A DNA stretch of 64,000 bases from Epiperipatus broadwayi (taxonomy: Eukaryota > Onychophora > Udeonychophora > Euonychophora > Peripatidae): contig JAQFVV010000031.1 in assembly GCA_028023455.1 (NCBI GenBank), positions 556,001-620,000 on the forward strand. Direction: 5' to 3'. The notes under the pieces are model-generated. The model ran no database searches. It worked only from the letters and a program-made list of their open reading frames with translations, and was not told the DNA's origin. Numbering within the stretch: position 1 is the first letter of the stretch; the number at the start of each line of letters is the position of its first letter. The position numbers were made by a program, and so were the translations under genes. This document shows positions 1 to 13,600 of the stretch, piece by piece.

Positions 1-2130
1 GAGGATATTAATAAAAGTGGAAGAGATGGGAGTAAAAAATTTTGGAATTACATTAAAAGGAGAAATGTAGGGGAAAGAGAGATAGTATTAATAGATGATG
101 AGGGAATATAGTGTAGCTTTAGAGAAGAGGTAGAGAGAATCTTAAATAGATATGTAATGGATATAGAAAAGATGTTAGATGTGAAGGAAGTAGTGATAGA
201 AAAAATGAAAGCAGTTAGTAATGGGAATATTAGGTTCACAAAAAATGAATTGAATGAGGCAGGGAAGAGATTGAAAAGTGAGAAGGCGAGAGGTTTAGAT
301 GGATGGGCAGCAGAGGTGGTAATGAATTTAGGGCATAGAGCAAAAGCAAAGTTATTATCATGTTTTAATAAAATGACACAGAAGACAGTTTTTCCGGTTA
401 GTTGGAGTAATACAAGAATAAGATCATTATTTAAAGGTAAGGATCATAGAAAGTTAAATAATTATAGACCGATAGTGGTAACATCTGTTTTGTATAAAGT
501 TTTCTCATATGGTAGCTGGAAGAGTTGTAAAATGGATGAACGAGAATAATGTAGTGGGAAAAATGCAAGGATGTTTTAGGTCAGATAGGCGTATAGGAGA
601 TAGTTTGTTTGTAGTTACACAACTTATGGAGATGAGTAGGAATTCAGGTAGATCATTATAGATGAGTTTTATAGATATAGAGAAAGCATATGATAGAGTA
701 AATAAAAACAGATTATAGGTAAGGTTAGCCAATTTGGGAATGGATGAAGCTTTAGTAAATATTATTAAGAAATTATATGAAAATAATTAGTATACTTACC
801 AGTTAGGGTATATAGAATCAGTTAAAGTTAAAAATGGGGTGGGATTAAGGCAAGAATGCCCTATGTCACCTTTTTTGTTTTTGTTGTTTTTGAGTGAAAT
901 GGAGAAAGCAATAGAAAGACTAGAAAGAGGGGTAGAGATACCATTAATAGGTGGCAAGGGAGTATATATTTTGTCAGGTCTTTTTTTTTTGCAGATGATA
1001 TCTTTTTGTGTGCAGAAAGAAGAGAAGATGTGGAAATTATGTTGAGGACATGTGAAAGGGTGGGTAAAGAGATGGGGATTAAATTTAGTGAAGAAAAATC
1101 AAATATAATGATGGTTAATACTGGGGGAAAAGATGTAGAATTTTTATTGGGGAATATAAAGTTAAGTGTGGTGGATAGATATAGGTATTTGTGAATCATC
1201 TTATGTAATCAGGAAAACTGCTTGGATGAATGGGAGAAAAAAATTGATAAATGAAGCAAAGAAAAGAAAGGGTTTGGTAAAGAAACTAACAGTTTTTTCA
1301 TATAATAAATAAGATGTAGCTAGAATAGTATGGAAGGGAGTTGCAGTAGCAAGGTTAACATATGGTAATGATGCATTATATGTTAGTAAAAGGGTTTTAG
1401 ATTATTTAGAGAAAGTACAAAGGAAAGTAGGAAGACATGCATTAGATGCAGAGATGTGGACAGCAAAGGAGGCAATTCAAGGAGAAATGGGATGGTCAAG
1501 TTTTTATATGAGAGATGCAAAAAGTAAAATGAAAATGTTTGGTAGGTTGCAGTTTATGGATAGTAAAAGAATAGCAAAAATAGTGTTCAATTGGGTTATG
1601 AGTAAAGGGCAGGTAACAAGATGGGTGAGAAAGGTAATGTGGTATGCAAAAGATTTGGATAAAGAATTTATATCAGTATACTTGTATAAAAGGTGGGATG
1701 ATTGTGTTAGGAGGATTGTTGAGTGTTATAGTGGTAAGGAATGGGATAAAAGAATAGAAGCATTAATAAAAAAAATAGGGAGTTGGAGAGATGGAGAACT
1801 AGTATGGAGGGTAAGAAGAGTTTAAATATATATAGAAGTAAACAGAATATTGGATGCGAGTTAATTTATGATAATAGTAAGGAAAGTAGTGTATTATTTA
1901 AGGCTCGAATGGGATCTTTAGCAACAAGAGAATATACATGTAAATGGAAAACCATGGATAATTTAGTGTGCAAATTGTGTAAAGAAGGTATAGAAAATAT
2001 TAGGCACCTGTTGATTGAAGGTAAATGCTTGAAAGCAGAAAGGGTACAGATAATGAAGTTATGGGAGAATAGACATGAACAAAGTGACTATACAGAATGT
2101 GAGTTATTAGTTTTTATGTTGGGTTTGTGA
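1..2130 (+). pseudogene. LINE reverse transcriptase (ORF2) remnant
   Basis: Frame-1 reading from base 1 gives a pre-RT segment with KKFWNYIKRRN and a stop at 109-111. It continues to 549 with GLDGWAAEVV and NNYRPIVVTSVLYKVF, typical of early RT motifs. After a frameshift come FIDIEKAYDRVN (catalytic block A, near 669-704) and GLRQECPMSPFLF (block B, near 841-879). Block C, FADD, is at 988-999, in a different frame after a run of ten T. EKSNIMMV follows. The thumb and C-terminal region runs 1200-2130 through two more frames and includes CKLCKEGIENIRHLLIEGKC, a Cys-Cys-His-Cys motif like those at LINE C termini. At least five in-frame stops and three frameshifts make it non-functional. The RT identity is firm; the family is not. 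Confidence 0.85.
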
Positions 2131-2315
2131 AGAGATAGGGGGGATTTAGATATAAAGGCCATAGAGTTGACAAAGATTATGTTGTGGAAATGGGATGGGG
2201 CAGAATATGGGATGGGAAGACTTAAGAGTGGGGAATGGAGAATAAAATGGCTAACAGGTTTATCTGGGCATAATTGCTGAGATATTCTTGACTTCATTTA
2301 AGGAGAAGCCAAATA

Positions 2316-2333
2316 CATCACATCACATCACAT
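2316..2333 (+). repeat. CATCA-repeat 3' tail of the LINE
   Basis: Three and a half CATCA units follow the last decayed coding sequence. A short tandem 3' tail like this marks the 3' terminus of several LINE groups and sets the right boundary of the element. Confidence 0.6.
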
Positions 2334-2340
2334 GTTACAG

Positions 2341-3380
2341 GCTCCCAGTTTTATTCCCCAAAGTTATAGTCTAGTTTTGAATTCATAGAAGGAAAGTTTA
2401 CTAAGATGTAAGTGAATACTTGTTTTGTTGCTTTTTCATCTTTACAAAAAATTTTAAAGCAGTTTTCATTCAAAAATAATTGAAAATACCTATCGTTCTG
2501 TTTTATGCAAACAGCTGTCATTAGAAATAAACAAACTCTAGGTTAAGTAATTCTTAGAATCATTAGAATAACATAAATCTTTGAAAAATAGTTTTAAATG
2601 AAACCAAATAAGTCTAAAAAGAATAGAGACACTAGAATCCTAATTTTATTGATAGAATAAAAAAAGAAAACATTTGGATATCAAATCTCATTGAAAATGT
2701 TGAAAATAAAAATGTTAACAAAAATAGTTTTAAGAACTATATCTTTGCATCAGATATTAATGATATTAAACAAGTTACTATGGCTGAAAACCAGTCAGGG
2801 AAGATAAAAAACAGCCTAAGGAACATTATAGATACACAAAATTAATCATACAACTAAGAAAAAAAGAAATCCTAGTGTTAAATTGTTCATAGGAATAAAG
2901 TTATGATATCATTGTGTTAAACAGGTCGAATAAATTATTTTGAATTGTAATTCGATCTCAATTTTAGAATTGAACATTATAGATTATGACTGAAGCTATC
3001 TTCCTGCACAAACGTCAAGTTTCTCCGATGATCACAACAGAAGTTATTAGCCCATTTCCTGTGTGATTGGGACACCACAAAAAATTTAAAAAAAAATTTC
3101 AAATCAACACAGAATTACAATGAAATGATTCCTCAGCTAAAAAACAAATGATTTAAAGGCAAAATTAGTACAAATGATGTTTTAGACCTAAACAGAGACA
3201 TTGAAGCTGCAAATGATTCATCCTCTTTTAATAATTCCAAAATTTAACAACAAACTTTCAGATTATACAACTGAATCAAGACATAGAATTCAATCCAAAG
3301 AAGCAGAATCCAATTGGTATCAACAAATAAGAACCATAGTGAACCCTAAAGAACTTTATAGTTGGGTGGATTGAACAGGT
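2341..3380. other. AT-rich intergenic DNA, no recognisable feature
   Basis: No coding potential, repeat structure or RNA-like sequence was recognised. The segment 2990-3380 is a little less AT-rich and may be a very old retroelement relic, but no protein motif supports that. Confidence 0.5.
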
Positions 3381-4400
3381 ATTGTGAACATTTGCAGACA
3401 CAGGAGGTTGATAATGATTACAAACAGACTTTCAGCTCTATTGACCTCAGTGTGCAAGGTGATATGGACAAATGGTGTGTACTCATGGTGTGCAAATAAA
3501 TCTGGCTTGATTCCAGACTACAATGAATCCAACTGTTGCATTGGTGAGCACAGGTCTGCACTCCTATTCTTTTCTTCAGGTGTGGTAGTGGTGGTGATGG
3601 GGGGCTTGATATATTTATGAGGGCAGTTGGCAATCATTGCCAAGCCCAGGGATACCTGCCAGGTGAGTGAGAGTCACTGCCCTCCATTGGACTTTGCCCT
3701 GAGAGGCTGCTGCATCCCCTTATTGGATTGTTTATTAGGACAGTGTTGATTTGAGTTCATTATTTTTATTATTTTCCTTAGTTAATTTTAAAATTAGAGC
3801 ATTTGTAAGGCAGTTGGCCTGCTTCAGACCACCACCAATTTTTTGTAACTTTGATGGAGTCTTTGTTGCAATAATATTATGCGCATGGGTCTGCACTCCT
3901 CTTTTCTTCCTCGGGGTGGTGGTGGTCATTAGGGGGCTGGTTTATTGGTGCAGATTGTTGAAAATTATTGCCACTACCTGGAAAACATGCTGGGAGGGTA
4001 CCTGGTCAAAGTCTCAGCACCTTTCCTGCTCTGGTCAGCCACTGTACCCCCTTGATAGGTTAGTTTTGGGCAGTGCAGATCTGTGCTTGCTACATGTTAG
4101 TTTTCCTTAGTTGGCTTTCCAATTCTGGGCAGGTAGACTGAATGTGGTCCCTGCACATTTGGACTGTTAATTGGGAAATAGAGGTATCTAGAATGATCTT
4201 GACATGGCTCAGCTGCAGGTCAAGAATTGTTTGATGGACTTGAGCCTTGGACCTCACTGTCTGTTGTGGTGTTTGGCACAATGCTGAACTTGTCCACCTA
4301 TTCAGCTGAAGCATTTGGGTCTTCACTTCAGGTCCCAGGGGTGAAATTGTTGGGTGGTGGATAGCTTCTCAGCAGCTGGGCCATGTAGATCCATGTATAG
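3381..4400. repeat. Less AT-rich patch with a diverged direct repeat
   Basis: GC content is visibly higher than on either side. Two similar blocks start with GGTCTGCACTCCT at 3553 and 3888 (offset 335). Both continue with a TTTTCTTC stretch, a GTGGTGGT-rich stretch, a GGGGGCT run and a TTGCCA segment, so they look like two diverged copies of one unit. Short open frames on both strands show no family motif. It may be an old duplication of a non-coding repeat. No function is assigned. Confidence 0.4.
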
Positions 4401-7400
4401 ATAGATACTCATGTTCAGATACACATTAATCAACATTATAGCAACTCTTTTATGGATATAATTGTTATCAAGCATATGTACTTTTATATAATCAATAATT
4501 GTTTTACCTTGTTTGTTATATGGAACACTTTGTAATTCTCAATGGATAAGTGTATCCCAAAATTTTTGTAATCTTTTTACTAATAAAGGCTATTTGTGAA
4601 AGTAAAATATTTTACATTTAGTTAGGGATAATTTCATTTAAGAAGACATTTGTAGAAAAATTAAATTATGCAGTCAACTGGAATTTGGAGACTAAATTAG
4701 GTGGTTAGAAATGAAAACAATTTAAAAGATATTACCTAATTTATTCAGAATCTGCATTGGAAATCTAGGTCCCACAATGGAATAAGTTTGGAGTTGGCTT
4801 TCATTACTTTGGAATAGGAATAGTTAGCTATTGAGTTTGGTTCAAGAGTTCACAGTTCAGCAGTCCAAAATTCAGACATTTAATGAGAATTTCCCAGTTT
4901 CATGGTACTTTGATTATCATACTTGGGACAATGGGAAATGGGCAGTTAGGGCCATTTATTCCACTATCATATTGCTGCACATATTTTTAAAAATAAAACC
5001 AGCATGGTTACGCCATGCTCTTTCTCAAATAAAACTGATTGACTAATATTCCTATTGTGGTCTATTTATATATTTCCAGAGTAGTTCTTGAAAATTCCCC
5101 TTTTTCATTAGCCCAAGACAAAGTGGATACATTTGACTCAGGTAATGATAATCATCAATCTAAAATATTTTAGTATTGTCTTCTTAAGATCCACTTTCCC
5201 TACAAACCCACTAATTTTATTGTTTCAAATGTATTTTAAGTTTACTTAGATTTGAGAAATTTTTCTTTCAAATATATTTCTTACGATTTATTTTTAATTT
5301 AATTAGAAAATCGATTACTACATTGCTAATGGATTTTTTGTTTTATACTAAAGAATGTTATCAGGGTTTATCACAAAAGTAAATCTCCAGAATAAAATAC
5401 TTTGACTTTAAAAAAAATATTATTTTAAAAATTTATTTCTTGATTTTTATAAATTTCCGTCTGTAATTATATATATGTATCCGCGTATATACATATGTCT
5501 GGGTCCATCTGATATTTATTATCAAAGTTTTAAATAGAAACTTTTGAGATCTTCTCTACTTATTAACTGATCTAGAAATTTAATGTATACAAGATGACAG
5601 ACGGAAAGTTTTACAATCATCGTTATTTGTGTGGATCAAGTTCGATCCTAGGTTAGAAAGACATGAAACATGGATCTGATCTACAGATCCATTGTTTCAA
5701 TATATAATTCTGTTAATGGTCTCTGTAGGAATCAGAATATGGAACTTAGTTATGCCTTTGTTCTAGAATGTTAATGATTGGGCAAAATTACTATGTTTTT
5801 TTCCCAGATGTACTTCCTTTTTATATAGCAAATTTTTATTATTCTATCACAAAAGAACACCTTTAAGATGTGAAGTCAGATTGTTTTACGAAGAAATATG
5901 ATGTGATGACTGTCAATACATATTGTTCAAATGGTGATTGATTAGATTGCTTTATGAAGAAATCTGATTAATGATGACTGTCAAAACATATTGTTCAAAT
6001 CGTCATTGATTATGGTTACACACTTCCTGACAATACTCCTTTGGAAGATTTCATTGATAATTGAACTTTGACTGAGCTCAAATTAAAATGTATATATAAA
6101 GTTAAAAACTAAGAAAAAATATTTTTTCAGGCTGCTATAATCAATTAGTGTGATTAATACAAATACGCAAATGTTAACAGTTAAAACTGGAGCTAGGATT
6201 CCACAATATAGAAATAATAATTCTCTATTCATTACAAAGTTTTTTGTATTTTTTATGAGGAACAGGAACAAATCCCCAAGTTAATTATTTTACAACCTAG
6301 GATCATTTATACACTTTTGAAATAAAAGATTTAAAAAGTGATTATGATATTATCTATGGATACGGATAAGATATACAGAGATGGTGTTTACTGGCAAATC
6401 CTCCTGGTAATTTTTGACATCAAAGTGAAAATTTCCCCAAGAGAAAATTGTTCAAATATCTAGCAATCATGATTTTCATTTTTTTTTTAATTAAAAAAAA
6501 AAGAATTTATAAGATTTTAAATTTAGATACAAAATTTTAAAACCATTTTTCATACTTTACTAAAATATTATTAAATACCTAGTAAAAACTTTTCCAAAAG
6601 ATGTAAATATAATGATAGTCAGTAGTAATTACAAAAAAAAAAAACTAATTTTAAAGTAAACTTTATTTTAATTAATATTTGTTATTAGTAATAAATTGTA
6701 TTTATTACTAATAATCTTTTCCTTATCACACATATATGTATATGAATATAATGTGTTTGAAAATGCATGCAGAAATGTTTGTATGTATCATCTATATTTT
6801 GTTAACATTATTTATGTTTAATTAAACATTACTTAAGTTTAATAAGAAATTTTCTTAATATAGTAAAAAATTTAAACGTAAGTCTGTTTAATTTAAATGG
6901 AGCTAAAATTCAATCAAAATTATTAATTATATGCTTTATTTTCAACTATCAATAACCTAGGAAGGGTACTTTTATTTTTTATTCTATTTGGTATCTAAAT
7001 TTATTGTGCATAAGAATGTTCCTTAGTATTTTGTCTAGTAATTATATGTATAGTAATGATTAATATTAGCATCAAAATAAATCAAGTAGTAAATTTGAGT
7101 AATTAAAATATTATTTTCAAAGAAATAAAAAATGATTACATTTTGTTATTGTACAATCTATGTAATTATCAAATCAATCTTCTAAACACAAATTACCTCC
7201 ATTACCAATTCAATACGAGAACATATATTAATATTTATCATATTGAAAAGAAAATTAAATTTAGAAAATTATGTAGATGGTTTTATGACTTAGAATGCAT
7301 TATCTACTTATCTAAATATATTTTTATAAAATTCTAAATATATTGTTTTCATTATAATAATAATCAATACCATAAGAAATTCATTTATTAACTTAATATT

Positions 7401-7859
7401 TCAAGAATTAAAGAAAAATAGCTATCAAAATTTTAATTTTCCAAAAAAAAATAACTATTTGTATATACACCCATACATGTTATCTACTGTGGAAATTAAA
7501 TCACTACTGCATAGAGAAACCATTAAAAAAAACCTATAAACCTGAACTTATTGGACATAAAAAACTGAAAACTGATGAAATACAAAATGAATTAAAAGAA
7601 ATTAATAAATTTGTTACATATAATTTGCAATTATAATCATAAATATATTTTGTATATACACAGCTAGTTCAAGAAAATGAAGAATCTGAAGCAATGTGTT
7701 TATGCAGGCCCTCTTTTACACATGCTAAAAAAATATTTAGATATTAAAAAATATGTCTTATTTGCAGATATATGTAATTAGTTATTTATTATAAATTACA
7801 AATAAGAATTTGTGCAATTTTATTGAATCAATATTTGAGAAAATAAAACAAAATACAAA
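4401..7859. other. AT-rich intergenic DNA with small repeats
   Basis: No gene was recognised. It holds a diverged tandem duplication near 5879 and 5945 (period 66) and an 11-bp inverted repeat TTTCCGTCTGT at 5454-5464 and 5597-5607, whose flanks are also partly complementary. The rest is A/T-rich sequence with poly-A and poly-T runs. Confidence 0.5.
5879..6010. repeat. Tandem duplication, period 66 bp
   Basis: Two adjacent units share GATTG(T/C)TTTA(C/T)GAAGAAAT, TGATGACTGTCAA and CATATTGTTCAAAT in the same order and spacing. They diverge at scattered bases. No coding content. Confidence 0.6.
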
Positions 7860-10348
7860 AAATTATATTTTATTTTCTTGAATATTTTGTTGACAATTCG
7901 TTAATAATATCATACTTTAATTTTATTGAAAATTGTTAATGAAAAGAATCGTTTTTGATAATTTTTAATTATCTTTAATCTTGAAAAATCTTACTATACA
8001 TGCTACAGTTATTGGTACTGATAATACAATTTTGAGAACAGTAACAAAATTTGGATATAATTCAGATAAATTATTTTTATATAAATATTGCATAATTTGC
8101 AAAATTGTATTCTTGGATGGCAATACTCAACGATAAATTTTTCATTCAATCAATGTCATTTTTCAAGGATTCAGTTAAGTCTTTGCAACATTTTAAAAAG
8201 GTTATTTTCAGTCAAATTTTAAATATTGTCAGAATTATATACAAAAAGCCAAATAAAGTTTCATGTTCATGATAAATTTTGAATCTTTTCATTAATGATA
8301 TAATTACATTAATAATTATAATTAAAAAGTATTGAATTTGAAAATAATCCTCTTCAGGTGAAATCAGATAATCTGTTAGTACATAAAAAAATTGTTTTGT
8401 TTTCTATCCATTTATCAACTTTCAAACTAATATTTTCGATTCTGCAGTAATTTTCTTTGCACTAATTAAAGATTTAAATCCAGATTCTCAATAAATATCA
8501 AAAAATTTTAATAGACTTTTTAAATGAGAATATACAATACCAATATCAATATTAGAACTTTGATATATCTTGCTCACTACATCTACTTCATTTAGTAAGT
8601 CAGACCAAATCACTAAACTTAATAAAAATTCAAATGAAATGGAAATGTTTATTTTCAAGTAACTTAATTTTGGAGTTCACTTTTGTTACTGGTGTGTTCA
8701 TGAAGTTGTTTTAAACCAAGAGTACATTGTGATACTTGGTATAGATGGCATTGCCACCTACTTTCTAACAGAGGTTTTGAAGTAAGGTATTTTACATGCT
8801 GTTTCAATATATCCCAGTGCTTAAAGAACTTGAAAAAATATTGTATAAAGTTTGTAACATCCCAAAAAATGAAATTGCAATGCCTGGTGATTTTGAAATG
8901 ACTTCAAAAATGAAATTCAAATGGTGTTTTTCACTCAACGCTTTAGAATTTTTTTGAAAAATGTGCTTGCACACCTTTATAAATTTCTCTCATGTTAGAT
9001 CCATTATCGTACCCTTGTCTTCAATGATTTCCTAAATCCAATCTATGTTACTAATATACTTTCTATTTTGACAGATAGCCCTTTTTCCAAAGTATCTTTT
9101 ACTGTTTCAAAACATATAAATTATTTTTGAATAGTTGCATGTTTTTTTATAGTAACCTACATCAACTGTATTTTAAAACAGATAATTGCTCTTAATTGCT
9201 TATATCTGGAATACAATCTAATAAAATTATGAAATATTTCACTTTCTTCAGTAATTTTATTATTTTGCATAATCTTGAAATAAGTTAATCTTGAATCTTA
9301 TGAAATAAATAGGAAGACAATATTATATTTTTGTAATGTTTCAAATCCTTGTTTCATAATTGGATCAACTTTTGCAATTAATTCTATCAAATCTAAGAAA
9401 TTACCATTGCATAATTTATGCAAAGCATTGCTACTTCCTCTACTCTCGTTCACGCACTTTTTAAACATTGTTTTATTTCTAATTATTTTTTCATATTCTT
9501 TTTCAATAGGTTTTACTAATTTTAGATTTTTTTTCAAGCTGTAGTAATTTGTTCATCACTTGTAAATAATGTTCTGATCTTTGGTGGCTTTGTAATCAAA
9601 AACTTAAATATGAACAATTTGCTAAGTCCATTTAAACACAAAAAAATAATGTCTAAAGAAAACAATTTACATGCATAACACAATGTTGCATCTTTGGTCT
9701 TTCAGTAATCATCTTCGTTTTTAATGTTCTCTATTTCTTAATTTCCTTAGATAATAATTTTCAGATAAAGACCTATTATTCATATTTTTGGAAAGTTATA
9801 CTTTTGTATTTGTGTCACATCTTTTTGCATGATAGTCATTTTAAACTTTTCAGTCTTGATGTCAAAATTTCCATTTGTCTTTGTTGAACAAAAATGATAT
9901 TTTTTAGTTTCTTTATCTTCAAGAGGCTGCAGTTCTTCAGATAGCCTGTCAACTACTTGCTCATTTTTGAAAGGAAACTGACTTTATGATGACAAAAATA
10001 ATTGATGTTGAACTGTATATTTCTGTCTGCCTATTTATTATTTTTAAATAGCTGCAATTCTAAATCCTTTTCTTCAGTTAATTCATTCTTAGCAACTTCA
10101 TTTTCATTTAACTGAGGATTAATTTTTTGATGACTTTGGTTATTGATATCAAACTGAATAGTTTAATCTATTTCATCATGTAAAAACTGCTATTCTCCAG
10201 TTTATTGCACAGACAATAGTCTGTTTTTTAAAATTTGTACAACAGCATTTTGCTGCTTTTCTATTTTTAATCCTATCTTCCTTTTTCTTTTAAATTCTTC
10301 ATAGCTACTTGGAAACTTTCTTCCTATATGCCTATTTCTACTAGCCAT
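7860..10348 (-). pseudogene. Decayed hAT transposase, ZMYM1-like type
   Basis: The minus strand starts at 10348 with MASRNRHIGRKFPSSYEEFK followed by a basic stretch, then breaks into many frames. A 79-residue open piece at 9298-9537 (NGNFLDLIELIAKVDPIMKQ) resembles the conserved middle of ZMYM1-type hAT proteins. Further down are RQGYDNGSNM near 9010, LLESRWQCH near 8745-8770 (like the conserved ESRW block holding the third acidic catalytic residue) and ISAKKITAE near 8450. LMKRFKIYHEHETLFGFL near 8230-8295 and LKCCKDL near 8190 match C-terminal sequence. The last recognisable stretch, near 7860-7950, resembles the hAT dimerisation end. Stops occur every few dozen residues, so this is a dead copy. 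Terminal inverted repeats and target-site duplication were not identified. Family call is by recognition of the motif order. Confidence 0.7.
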
Positions 10349-10840
10349 TTTACAGGATTGTCTAGAAATATAAAATCTTATGAAGCAAAAAATTATAATA
10401 AAAAAATCAAATAAATTTCTACTTACCTTATTCCTTTTATTAAGTTATTATTTAATTATTGCTTAAAAACTTACCTTTTTTAAACATTGTTTTATTTAAA
10501 TAATTTCATTAGAGGACGAGCCAATTCGGATAATATATTTAGTTTAATTTTAACTATTTTTTGACACAATACTATAATCTCAAAGTGTTACTAATAATTT
10601 AAACATACATAGATCGAAATAAAGATGGTAACAAGTTTAATGAGCTTGAATTTAGTAATCTTTACTTTTAAGTACATTTGAACATAAAGATGTTTCAATT
10701 AGAAAAAAAATGAAGCTTCTGCAAGTTATGAGGATGCAATAAAATCATCAGACCTGTCGCAAGTAACAACAAATAAATATAAAATTTTAAAGAAAGGAAA
10801 GAAGAAAATATTGCTAGAAACTTTAATAATAATAATCTTA
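10349..10840. other. AT-rich flank of the ZMYM1-like hAT remnant
   Basis: This is upstream of the transposase start codon and may contain the decayed 5' end of the element. No terminal repeat could be assigned. Confidence 0.4.
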
Positions 10841-13560
10841 TACCGTGGTTTCGTCGATCTATAATTAACGATCTAATAATTGAATCTAGACATTTTTTTT
10901 AAGAATTCTGAATGGAATATTTTAAGTACACAGGAGAATTGGTCAGAAGAAAATATTAAAAAGATATCTGAAAAATTCAACTATCTATTCCAGGACATCT
11001 TTTTCAATCATTTAAGAGACTCTTTATTGATCATTAAGTGGTTCTTGCTGTTACGGATAAATTTTGGTTTACAAAAGAGCTGCTATGCAAAACTTTCGTA
11101 CAATATATGAGATTCTATTTGTAGAATAGCTGAGCATCCAGTCCAAGATACTTAGTCACTGAATTTTATAGGGAGGATCAAAGAGATAAATTTAAAAGAA
11201 ATTATAGCTCTTGCCAAAAGTGAATCAATATAGGGTAAACTATATTACAGGTCTCTTAAAAAATGATTACTTAAATCATATGAATTTAGTAAGCCAAGTA
11301 CAGTAGTAGATTTCCAAGCAACCAACCTAAAGAATATGCCAGTTTCTGAATATAGTAATACATGTGAATTCAAAGTAAGACTGTATCAGACATAGATCCC
11401 AATAATATTCCAATACAAGTGACTGATCAAGAAGCTACCCTTTTGTTAATAATTGGAAGGCTTAAACCTCAATATTTTCACTATAAAAAAACAAGGACAT
11501 ATAATGTATGCCCCAAACTTCATTGTCAGCAATGTAATATGATAGTGGCTCCACTACACCAATGACTCAAAAAAGATACTACTATAAATGATCATTTTAA
11601 CACTTCAAAATCATATTCAATTGATAAAGTAAATACAATTTTATAGTCAAAAATTTTGATGAAAGATAACAATGCTGAAATTATTCCTGATAGCAACCAA
11701 GAGTATACTAATTTTCAAAAAGATGCAAACTAAAAAAATGAAAAATATAAATATAAACAAAGATATATTAGAACAACTCTGCAAAATGTATTACTTAATA
11801 AAACTTCTGCTGAAATAATAGATATATCAAAGATATATCTTACAAAGATAAAAATAGATTCCAATTCACATATCACCAAATTGTCCTGTCCAAAAAAACA
11901 TGAGCAAAGCATCTCCAACTACAGAAGTGAAAATAAGACTTCTCAATTAGGGAAGCAAAAAAAGGAAAACATTAAAAGTTAATAATCATGTTACTACAGA
12001 TCTCAATGCAACATAATTTCAGATATGCTGTTAATCTGCCACTAAGAGAACATATCTCTTTCTAAGAAAAAATGTGAAATCAATAATCTGGATAAACATC
12101 ACATTGACATCTGATGTAAATTCTTCAAATAAATTACATGTTAACTATATCTTATGATTAACTTTTTAGTTTATTTAATAATTTAACATGCTAATTAACA
12201 AGTTGTGCTTTTTATAACATTAGCTTAAACTCTGTAAAAAAAATCTATAACCTTATTAAAGGGTACAGCTTTGTTAAACCATATCAGACTAGATCTTCTT
12301 GAAACAAAAATATACAGTAATTCACAATGAGCTTCATCTAATTACTTGCACACTCTAGGTTCATTAAATCGATCAGCAGGTATTGGGAGTTATCGTAAAT
12401 AAATGATCTCCTTATAACTCTTTTAAAATTTTATATATTGACTCTAAAATCTTAATTAATTTACAACATCAAGCTAAAATCCTCAATATAGTTTTTTATA
12501 TGTACTTCCAGAGCCAACTATATATAATAAATAGGCTAATACTAACATCAAATTCATTCTTCTCTTCGTGCCTTCACCTAGTGCTAATACTAGAAAATTT
12601 CAATATAACATAAATTTATCACAAAATGGATTCATACAATAAACTTTCCAAATAATGAGTGCTGAAAGACTATTATCTAATGACTCAATATCTTTAACAA
12701 TTGCAAACACTTATCATTAATAGATCTAATACTTTACTCACCAATGCTTCATCACTATATCAGTCTTTCTCTTATAAATTCCTTTTCAGATTATTTAGCA
12801 TTAATAATATCACTAAAATTTAATTTTACTCATAGAATGATAGTTTCAAATCAAAGAACATGAATGCTTCTTCCAAGTCAAATACCAGAATCTTTTTTTT
12901 TGAGATATACTTTTATTTAAAATTCAAAACTTAGGAATAAATCATGTTCAAAGTTGAAATACATTTGTAAATATAATTTCTTATACTATTGACCAGATCA
13001 CTCAGAATAAATTTCCATATAAGCTTTTACAATTATCTGATGATCTATACAAAAGAATAAATCAATCTAGATATGCACAAAGTGAATCTACCAAAGTTAT
13101 TGCTCTAAGAAAAACTTATAGATCTGTATTAAAAGAATACCTTGCAATTAAAAAAACATATATTTGAACAAACCTCATGTATGGTCTAGATATTACATTT
13201 TTTGGGCTTTAGGTCAATAGCCTATAAACAGAGTATCTACTGCAGTTAAAATTCAAGCAAATATCATCTCTGGATACAATGTGCTAAAAACAATCTACCT
13301 ACACTATAAAAACAAATTGCAAAATAAATAAAATTTTATATCTTTTCCTCTATATCTTGGAACACCAAATGATGACATAATTTTTATACCATGTGAATTT
13401 TCAAAAAAAAAATTAGATCAATCCCAAGATCATATCATCCAGTTATTCACAGTAACTCACTTTTGTTTATGTTCGTTTAAGCCAGTTTACAAGTAAATTT
13501 TCTAATTTAGCTTGTTATCTAAAGAAATATACCATTTACATGCTCTATATTGAAGCTGTG
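10841..13560 (+). pseudogene. Degenerate coding-like stretch, possibly a LINE 5' part
   Basis: Interrupted plus-strand reading frames carry protein-like sequence. One is at 10880-11110 (NWSEENIKKISEKFNYLFQD). Another, near 11510-11570, has spaced Cys and His (CPKLHCQQC, then a His some residues on), recalling a zinc finger. A third, near 13030-13190, reads YAQSESTKVIALRKTYRSVL. The plus strand is C-rich and G-poor, like the RT fragment at 16244-17860. The two may be halves of one old LINE split by the block between them, but no diagnostic RT or endonuclease motif is visible here. Other explanations, including unrelated decayed repeats, are open. Confidence 0.3.
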
Positions 13561-13575
13561 CATATATGTACAATG

Positions 13576-13600
13576 ATATATATATATATATATATATATG
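13576..13600. repeat. (TA)n microsatellite
   Basis: Uninterrupted alternating TA tract of about 25 bp. It is followed by a 10-bp inverted repeat CATTCACTGT at 13611-13620 and 13648-13657. Confidence 0.8.

Larger units (their letters stand above)
1..2333 (+). mobile_element. Decayed non-LTR retrotransposon (LINE), 3' part
   Basis: A LINE copy runs in from the left edge, so its 5' end and any 5' target-site duplication lie outside the window. Reverse-transcriptase sequence is spread over several frames (see the pseudogene entry). It is followed by a C-terminal cysteine/histidine motif and then a short CATCA-repeat tail, the kind of simple-repeat 3' end many LINEs carry instead of poly(A). The plus strand here is strikingly G-rich and C-poor compared with the flanking DNA. 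The clade (for example I, Jockey or CR1-like) cannot be decided by eye. The copy is inactive, with many stops and frameshifts. Confidence 0.85.

Noticed and set aside
4978-5040. Histone-type 3' stem-loop around GCATGGTTACGCCATGC
   Set aside because: The short palindrome does not match the histone stem-loop consensus and no histone gene is nearby.
9298-9537. 79-residue minus-strand frame as an independent gene
   Set aside because: It matches the middle of a ZMYM1-like hAT transposase and is flanked by further broken pieces of the same protein.
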